Shown here one piece after another: positions 48,379 through 57,800 of a stretch of 64,000 nucleotides of DNA. The translations under genes and the position numbers were made by a program. The DNA is from Acanthopleura granulata (taxonomy: Eukaryota > Mollusca > Polyplacophora > Chitonida > Chitonidae), in assembly GCA_016165875.1 (NCBI GenBank), contig JABBOT010000015.1:5315928-5379927 (forward strand), read 5' to 3'. The notes under the pieces were generated by a model. The model was not told the origin of the DNA and made no database searches. It saw only the letters and a program-made list of their open reading frames with translations. How positions within the stretch are numbered: position 1 is the first letter of the stretch; every line of letters starts with the position of its first letter.

Positions 48379-48844
48379 GCTCCGATAAAACCATCATCAA
48401 CTGTTTATACTTGTTGTAACGATCCGGCCGGTTCACCCCCGCCCCTCGTGAGCCCCACAGCAACCGCAGATGAAATGCCGTCGTGAACATATCCCTCAGT
48501 TCACGATCCTCTCGAAAGTCCTTCAGCACCGCCTGTCCCACAGAGCGATACATGTTGAACTGACTCGAAATCTCACGGCCCATTTCGAGATGCGACAAAA
48601 AAGCGTCCAATCCAGCCTCGTCTTCGACAGATTCCCATGGCAACATGTCCATGATATTGTCCGAATTTCGCTCCATCAGGCTGATGTAAGACGCAATGTT
48701 CGGAATGCAGATGTTTTGGACAGGGAGCGCCCCATTTGCGTCTGCCAGCGTCTTATGAAAGGTTTTCAGTTTCGTGTCGAACAGGAAAGCACTACTGGTG
48801 TGGTTTTGTCGCAAGATCATCCAGGTGTCTCGCAATCTCTGGAT
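48341..48844 (-). CDS. BCAR3: BCAR3 last coding exon: Cas-binding end of the Cdc25-homology domain, with stop
   Basis: This 504-bp exon starts in phase 0 after acceptor TGTGTTTTCAG (ATC CAG AGA, Ile-Gln-Arg) and ends with TAA at 48341-48343. It encodes 167 residues. They include IQRLRDTWMILRQNH, which matches the ITRLEKTWTALRH region of BCAR3, an ISLMERNSDN segment, the HLEMGR helix with the presumed Cas-contact Leu (48587-48589) and Arg (48575-48577), and RLLWGSRGAGVNRPDRYNKY near the end. The C-terminus is PDDVGTEL. This is the most strongly conserved part of the family. The last ten codons also seed a tandem repeat that continues past the stop. Confidence 0.95.
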   Translation of the reverse strand: MQRLRDTWMILRQNHTSSAFLFDTKLKTFHKTLADANGALPVQNICIPNIASYISLMERNSDNIMDMLPWESVEDEAGLDAFLSHLEMGREISSQFNMYRSVGQAVLKDFREDRELRDMFTTAFHLRLLWGSRGAGVNRPDRYNKYKQLMMVLSERAERPDDVGTEL

Positions 48845-51800
48845 CTGAAAACACACAGTTGTTTACTCAATTATCTATTGACTTATTTACTTAACATGTT
48901 TTATGTCCAACATTGGCACCACAATTATTCTTAAAAATCAAATTACTAAATCTTTCGAACTTGAAAAACCAATAAACATGCAATCTTATCCTCACACATG
49001 TACATATACAATGATTATTGGCGGATTCGCTAATTAAATTTATCATAGTAAACATTTCATGATGGTTGCTTCACATTTTTCTATTAATTATTTTGTATGG
49101 GTTATATATAAAAAATGGCGTTATAATGCTCAGCTAGAAAGAAATCCATATATATGTTTTACATAGGACATGAATTAGCACAGGTGTAAAGATCTACTGC
49201 ATTTGACGAAAACTACGACTAAGTTACTTATTTTGCCTACTGGTAAAATTTAATTCTGAGCATTAAAATATTTTCTGACCTTTACTTCTCTCTAAACAGA
49301 ATGTAATTTTTCTGACTAAATTACGGCCAAATATTTTATTTCTTCTTCGCACTAACCTCGTCAGCCATCAGCCCTTCCATGACGGCCGTGAAGCCAAACA
49401 GGTTTCCCATGGACGTCCTCAGCTCCATGGCGATGGTGATCCACTGACTCAACATCCTGGCCCTCTCCAGAATGCCAGAGGAGGTCAGAATCATGGTGGC
49501 CACAAACATGTGCATACAGCGACACCTGGTGGCAGGAAAAGGCACATGTGTCAAATATTTGTCCTGCCTTGAACATGATTTTCTATCACTGATCGTGTAT
49601 TCAGGTACTTTAGTTTTCATCATTTTTACCAAAATGATCTGAATGGATTACGACAGATTAACTTTGCAAAAATAATCCACTATAATCTTATCCAAAGTAG
49701 TTACTCCAAGTGAACCCTTCATAATTCATATGAACTGTAAACAGCTTTTTGGAGGATTCCATGTTCATAACTTTAACTATGTGAAATAATGTTCATTTTG
49801 TTGCAATAAAAACAGATTTTGAAAGTGACTTTTTTTTACAGGGATCCTGGCAGATTTCCCTAGTTTACGTTAGTTAGGACGAAAATCAGAGATTCCTATG
49901 GAAAGTAGAACCCTGCTATCCTTAACCATTCTTCATAATAGGCGAGTTTCAAGTTTGAACTCTCTAATCTCTTACGGTAAAAATGTCTTACTGTACCTGT
50001 CAAAACCGTTACACAACTATTTCTAAGAACATGGGCATTTGAAAGCTCTTCAGAGTAGACAAACATCGCACAAATTTGAGGAGCTTTGAAGGTTGGTGAA
50101 CATGAGAAGTTCCTGAAGGAAAGAGATGATCTTGAACCAAAACTTCCATGGTCCAGTGCATACTCAAGGAGAGACAAAGACATTCTTTTGTTAAGAACAT
50201 AATGTGGCAACGAGTACAGGTCACTCATGCTAAGAATAATGGGCACCTGATCCCATGCAAAACCATAAAATCTGAACCGGAACTCGACCGCGGGATAAAT
50301 TTTGTTATGCACTTGCTTACCTCTCCATGAGATCTTGACGGAGTTGTTTCCCCTGTGGTAAAGTTAGTAATTCCAAGCCAGACTGTACTCCAAGGCCAAG
50401 GTCATGCTCACCTGTAACCTTTGACATTTCAAGGTCAACCTGAGTCAAATGTCTTGCCAAAATTTTGGCGTTACATTCCAACAAGAGTGTTTTAACTTTC
50501 ACCATTCCGCAGGCCTCCAGAGGGCGATTTTCCTGTGGCAGAAGCGAAGTTGTAAAGGAGTCAACGTCCAAAGCTGGTTCGTTGTCTGGCTTTGGTAAAC
50601 TTATCACACGGTTACGCAAAAAGTTCACGTCATAAAAAGTCTCCTGCGTACTTCCCTTGGCATCGTTTTTGTTTGCCGAGTCCAAATTACCGTTTTGCAC
50701 CTGAGACGACTCTGCACCATTTTGTCTTCTGTATTTCTCAGAATTGTCCTTGAGAGCTTCGTAGATGGGCTCCGTGCGTCCCTTCACCACGTTGTTGTCA
50801 TAAAGGTTTTGGTCGTCATGGGAAACATTCACGGTCGTCTGCGTGATTTCCCCGAGCTGGCGTCTGGCGGCCTCGGTGTCCCCCAGATAAGACTTCAGCC
50901 AGCTGGGTTTGGACTTGATCGTATCATAGTCCGTGTAATCCCGATACTCCTCATCTTCGTACAATTTCTTGTTCCTCAGCTGGACTTGCGGCTTCTTCAC
51001 GTACTTCACCGACGGCACTCGGCTCGGTTTAGGGGGTGGAGCTTTGTGCAGGCTGCCGTCCGAACTCGCCGGAGTCATTTTCCCTTCAAACTCCGCCTCA
51101 TAGCTGAAGGTCACATGTTCATTGGTGGGTGTCAAGAGAGGCTCGCTCCCCGAGCGGTGATGAAATCCCGCCACGGGAGACCTAACCTCCTGGGTTTTTG
51201 GACAAGGAGGGGGAGGACTGTTTATACTTGGCAAGCTGCCAAACTGATCAGCCAATGGAGATGGCGACCTCGCTTTATTACCACGGTCCACTGACAGCAA
51301 TGGCTGACTTCCTGTTCGGTGAGGGGTCCTTCGTAATTTCGGGCTACCACCTGGGCTGCGATTTGGTGACGCAAACGGGCTTGGTCGGGGACTCTGGCTT
51401 GGTGTGTGCGTGCCCTGTAGGCCAAGTTTGGCACTCAAGTTTACCGTCGCACCATATTTGGTGTCGTAATAACTAAGCGGCATGGATCGACCAATGGCAT
51501 TGCTGATGATAACTCCAGAGCTTTCTGTGATTGGCTTAGCCATGTCACGATAATACTGCAGAAGATCTGGGACACTCTGACACGACACATCCTCGAACTG
51601 GTAAAACACCCGCGGGGGTCCACCGGCTGCAGGGGTCACAACCTTCGCATTGATTATGAAATGCAAAGCCACGCCCATCCAGTTACATGTCAGGACAAAG
51701 TTCCCGGGCTGGGAGACGCAGTCCCGTACCAAGTAGTCTCCCTTTGACTCCACCAGTTTTTCTGCTCTTTGGCGTGGTATATTGCCATGGTACCAAATGT

Positions 51801-54800
51801 GGCTGCGCAACTCATTTGCGTCGCCTCGCAGCTCTGTCTGCAGGTCCTGCTGCATTTTCTCCGGCGATGCAGTCAACGCATTGCAGTCTTGGTAGACTGG
51901 ACCTATTGGGGCAGTCGCACTGAAACAACAACGGCATGAGCAAATTGCATGAGCCTTGGTTAATACTGACATGTCTAACTGATTACAACTGATAACAATT
52001 AGACGTCCACAGAGTGATACGGCCAGACAGAAACTACCTCAGCACATTTATTCATTAATTTTGATCTGATTGTCTCTGAACACCACATTTCAGAAGTTTT
52101 CCATCTTGACTTATAAAATGGCAGTCAGTTAAAATGAGTCGTAGGAGTTTTCAGTTTCCAGAATAAACCGTTCTCACTGTATTGCTGGAAGGCAAAAGGT
52201 CGACAGACACAAGACTCAGAGCCTACAAAAAAAATTTTATCAAAATGGTGTCGAAATAGTCTAGTAAAATCCATGTACAGGGTGGAAACCTTGGACTTTA
52301 ACCAGCACTTTGTGACCTCTGAGCCGTCTCTCACTCAAAGTTTGTCTGGCAACATATATACAATGAATATGTATATATAATTAATGCACAGTATTTATAT
52401 GCTTATGTGCGTTATTTATTTGTTTGATTGTTGCCTAATGCTACACTCAAGAATTTCTCCCTTATACAACAGCTTCCAGGTATGTGGGTGCAGGAAAACT
52501 GAGTGCCTGGCATAAACCACTCACCTGTGGCAAGTTACTGACCAACTTTCTCACTCATGACCTACAGAATACATGCCACATTTGACGAAAAACAAAGTTT
52601 TTTCAACAAATGTTTGACCGCACAAATGGCCACACCAGATTTGTTGATTGATTATTGTCATCAAGGCCCTATCAGCAGTGAGAGTAGGAGAATCTGGGAA
52701 ATCATTGTCCAAGGCCGGGTTTGAACCTGCACCTTGCGTATTGTGGAGGATAGAAACACAAGCATCTTTAACCACTAGACTACTCCTGACACATTTATAT
52801 ATCTATAGAGGCAACAACATAGCATTAACCTGTAGTCTATATGTCTCAGTGGCCGGCCTACATCGTACTGAGGTACAGTATGTCTTTGGCTTCACCTTCA
52901 TAAAATTTCCCCACAGTCACCATGAACTTTACCACACCAACGCCACATATAATCTACAGGTACAATCATTAATAACAATATAATAAATATCTGCATCACA
53001 AAACCGATAGACAGATATAAACTTACAAATGAAAGCATAACCCCTGTGGGCAACATGCAACCACCTTGCCTACACATATCCCCGCATACGCTTACTTGTC
53101 TGTTATCCGGACATAACCTATGATGTTATACCTATGATGTTATACCTCAGGCAGTACACATACATACTATTTACTTCATACCCTCAGCAATCCCACTCCT
53201 ACAGTCCTTACGTCCTTACCTCTCCACCCCAACCCACCTGCCGGCCAGCCTGAGGTCACCCAAGCATGTACTCTAATACCCCAAGGGTGGTGTTTGTTTT
53301 CGTACCTGAGACCTGAGCCTATACTTACACCCCCGCCCCGCAGGTGATGGCTTACAACCAGGGTATCAGCTATCTTTACCCTCAACACCTTAGCTACATA
53401 CATAAAACGAATAGTATAGCAGAGTTCACCCAACAGCCAGATCTGTATAGACAAGCAATATCAGTTGATGGGCGGAAATATACAATATATCTTGCTACAT
53501 GGCAATACTCTAATAAATGAATTTACCAAACACAGCATAACTGAACAGATTTGCTGGCTGTATTGCACAGCAGGGCTGAAGAATTGCCACTGTGGCAAAT
53601 TGTTCAGCTCTGCCTGGCAATATTCCATATGCATTATAAGCCGCATTGCTACAACCGAGTTGAAAGCTGTCATTGCAGTAATAATATTAGGCTCTATGTT
53701 TCAAGATATGACACACATAATAACTATCTTTGCTACAACAGGGCTCAATATAACCATACTGTTCAGCAATGTGGCAACACACATATACATCACATACATT
53801 TTTGAAACATGCTGCATTAAAAGGCAACATTGTTGACCACTAGGCTCTTGTTTCAGTGCCATGTGTAGCACAACTCAACAGCATCTACACAATTTCAATT
53901 TTAACACATGGTAAATTCTTTTATCTGACTTCCTACCTGTACATGTAGGCTCAATTTCAACATACTTTAATAAAATAATCAAATCGAGAAAACAATCAAA
54001 AGAATGTTGTAATTGCCTGAAGCTCAAAATTTATCATGCAAGTGTACCCGACTAACAACAGCATTTTTTTTAACACAAATAGGTTGACATACTCTTCAGG
54101 CTACCTTTTTAAATCTCAGAAAATTAATTTACACTTGAAGTTTTTCCCCTCTGGTTCATAGAGAGGCTTAAGGTATCTGTTAATAAATAAATAAATTATT
54201 GACGCATTCTCAACAGGAGGAAATAAGCCTGGGATATATAACCACATAATTCCTACTCAGAGAGTGTCATATACACAAACACAACCACTGTATACACACA
54301 CTATCCTTTTCATGAAACCTTTCTTTAGGGAGGTCAGTAGGTTATTAATTAACCCAAGTAGGATATTAATTACCTACATAAACACTATGGATAACAGGAT
54401 ATGTACAGGTGTGTGTATATAATGCCATTTGTAAATCAGACCATTTTAACTCCCTCCTGTTGATACATGCAACTGCACGTAACTGTCATAAAACGTGTGA
54501 AATACAATTGGATACGATATACAGCTGGATGAAACACACATCCAACAGCTAATGGTCCTGTACATAAAATACACATCCAACAGCTAATGGTCCTGTACAT
54601 AAAATACACATCCAACAGCTAATGGTCCTGTACATAAAATACTTTTGTCTGCCAGCAACCTGCGGATGGTCGTGGGTTTCCACCGGGCTCTGCCCGATTT
54701 CCTCCCACCATAATGCTGGTTGCCGTCGTACCAGTGAAATATTCTTGAGTACGGCATAAAACACCAATCAAATAAATAAATAAATAAATAAATAAAATAC

Positions 54801-57800
54801 TTTTTATTCGTACCCAATGAACAACTGATTTTGTCCTGAGTACACATCAACCACAGCTTTCCTCATATACACAGGTAACAAATGCGAGTCAATCAAACAC
54901 TGGCAAACTGTTTATGGAAGTCTTCAAAATGGAGTACAGGACATATATAGGTTGGCATGTTCAATGGGGTTTTTTTTTTTGGCTGGCTATATAATATAAT
55001 TTTCAACAAATTGTTCTAAATGTACATGTATACTTTCAACTAATTAGCACTTGGTCACAATCTCACAGCTCCTAGCTTTACAGATGTCAATAACTCATAA
55101 AACAACCAAGTAGTTCAACATAAAATATAGATTACGCACGTATGTGTAGATATATATATATGTGTGTACTAAAAAAAATCCATAACCAACCACGCAGCAC
55201 TTAACCTTTTAACTTTACCTATCCAGGTGTACATAGGTTATCCACAGGTTTAACAATCAGCTAAACATTGATCATAGACCCTCACCTGTCCACACCTTCA
55301 ATATTCTCGGTGCAGTTTGAAAACACAACGTGGCACATGACAAGGTTCTGCGCCACCTCTCCACCACATTAACAGCTGTGTTTTACCATGTCACATTCTA
55401 AAGGCATTAACACACTCTTTGCTCACCTTGGAGGAAAGATTATGTTTTCAGACAGTGTAGTATTCCTCCACACACTGTATGTTCTACCTCCCAGTCTGAC
55501 TTTCTACTTAACAGCTTAAGGAGGAAACAAAGTCCATGTACAGAAAAAAAAACAAAAAAACAATTCATTCCTCTTCAAACAATTGTTTGTACTGTATACA
55601 AATGCAGTCTACACATACACAACCTTCATCATACCTTTCTTGGGGAAGCCAGCAGGTTATTAATTAACTCAGGTAGGATATTCATTGTCACGATACATTT
55701 TCATTAACAGGATGTCCACAAGCTTATAATGGAACTAGTAACTCAGGTAACACCCACCTGCTGCTTCACATACACAGATACAACTTTTTATGTTTTCTTC
55801 ATAAAATGCAGTGGAGATGAAATGTATCAAAATGTTAGTGGTCTTGTTAATTGTGTGGTTCTGAATCGTTTTTTTTTTAAAAGGTTAGAAATTTTGGCAT
55901 AATCTAAAGACAGGTCACCTGTCTTGATGATCATTTCAGATGGTAACGAGCTTGACCCATTTATATTTGAACATACTCTACCTATTTATAAAAAAGTCTT
56001 CAAAGCACAGTGGTCATTTAATACACATACACATCTACTTTAATTTATTCAACTGTTTTCTTCCCATATGTGATTCTGGCAAATTCTTTCGGCAGCTTTC
56101 AGTTAATATTCAGCCACATTATGTTAGTGACAGCTACCTTAGTTCTCCTAAAACCACCTGGTGCAACTACTATATCTAGTTCAAGCAGCCTAAAACATGA
56201 CCAATATATACATATAGACGAATATGTAACAGAATATCTACTAAAACAGTCCATAAGCTACCATCCCTCACTTAACCTTTTAACTTTACCTGCCCAGGTG
56301 TATACAGCCTATCCACAGGTGTAACATTCAGTATAACACTGACCACGCATCCTCACCTGTCCACACCTTCCTGTATTCCTTAAGTGTGTAGTTTGAAAAC
56401 ACAGCGTGGCATACAACAAGGATCTGCGCTACCACTGCATCACTCTGACAGCTATAGTGTTTGAACAATAAGTTAGCTCCCCAATGTGATACATACCACT
56501 GCTGACTGTTGAACAATGGCACAGGGTGCCAGGCTCAACAGACTGATATTTACCACTGACAAACAACCACTCAGGCTTAAGGGGGCATCTGTGATTATCC
56601 ACAAATGCATATGTCTACAGTCTACCTTAAGTCCTCTACAATTTCCCTTGACTGAGGAAGTCCATTTCATATTGCACATCTGTTTTGCACATGCAAAAAA
56701 ATTCCTTTGACTAAGGAAGTCACACTGATGAGGACTGAGGAAGTCCCTTGTCATAATGCACATCTACTTTGTAGAAAACAGATTTCCATTGACTAAGGAA
56801 GTCACACTGATGAGGACTGAGGAAGTCCCATGTCATAATACACATCTACTTTGTAGAAAACAGATTTCCATTGACTAAGGAAGTCACACTGATGAGGACT
56901 GAGGAAGTCCCATGTCATAATACACATCTACTTTGTAGAAAACAGATTTCCATTGACTAAGGAAGTCACACTGATGAGGACTGAGGAAGTCCCTTGTCAT
57001 AATACACATCTACTTTGTAGAAAACAGATTTCCATTGACTAAGGAAGTCACACTGATGAGGACTGAGGAAGTCCCATGTCATAATGCACATCTACTTTGT
57101 AGAAAACAGATTTCCATTGACTAAGGAAGTCACACTGATGAGGACTGAGGAAGTCCCATGTCATAATACACATCTACTTTGTAGAAAACAGATTTCCTTT
57201 GACTAAGGAAGTCACACTGATGAGGACTGAGGAAGTCCCATGTCATAATGCACATCTACTTTGTAGAAAACAGATTTCCTTTGACTAAGGAAGTCACACT
57301 GATGAGGACTGAGGAAGTCCCATGTCATAATGCACATCTACTTTGTAGAAAACAGATTTCCTTTGACTAAGGAAGTCACACTGATGAGGACTGAGGAAGT
57401 CCCATGTCATAATGCACATCTACTTTGTAGAAAACAGATTTCCATTGACTAAGGAAGTCACACTGATGAGGACTGAGGAAGTCCCATGTCATAATGCACA
57501 TCTACTTTGTAGAAAACAGATTTCCATTGACTAAGGAAGTCACACTGATGAGGACTGAGGAAGTCGCATGTCATAATGCACATCTACTTTGTAGAAAACA
57601 GATTTCCTTTGACTAAGGAAGTCACACTGATGAGGACTGAGGAAGTCCCTTGTCATAATGCACATCTACTTTGTAGAAAACAGATTTCCATTGACTAAGG
57701 AAGTCACACTGATGAGGACTGAGGAAGTCCCATGTCATAATACACATCTACTTTGTAGAAAACAGATTTCCTTTGACTAAGGAAGTCACACTGATGAGGA

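Larger units (their letters stand above)
54287..55390. repeat. Diverged segmental duplication, copy 1
   Basis: It pairs with 55590-56445. Shared landmarks are ACTGTATACA (54287 and 55591), GGTTATTAATTAA (54340 and 55655), TTAACCTTTTAACTTTACCT (55201 and 56272) and GTTTGAAAACACA followed by a GCGTGGCA-like block. This copy is about 245 bp longer between the middle landmarks, which the inserted SINE and 35-bp repeats explain. Confidence 0.7.

Noticed and set aside
48470..48934. 154-codon plus-strand frame
   Set aside because: Shadow of the last BCAR3 exon.
50695..51476. 199-codon and shorter plus-strand frames opposite BCAR3
   Set aside because: Shadows of the coding exon on the other strand.
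51920..51972. ATG at 51970-51972 as the start of BCAR3
   Set aside because: The stretch to 51920 ends in a pyrimidine-rich acceptor (TTGTTTCAG), its peptide (Cys-rich) is unlike the family, and an upstream exon joins in phase at 51919. An alternative start cannot be fully excluded.
52551..52775. Coding frame at 52.6 kb
   Set aside because: Lies inside a family B SINE.
53470..53830. Possible tandem repeat with TTGCTACAACAGGGCT-like phrases
   Set aside because: The phrases recur at irregular spacing with low similarity; not enough to define a unit.
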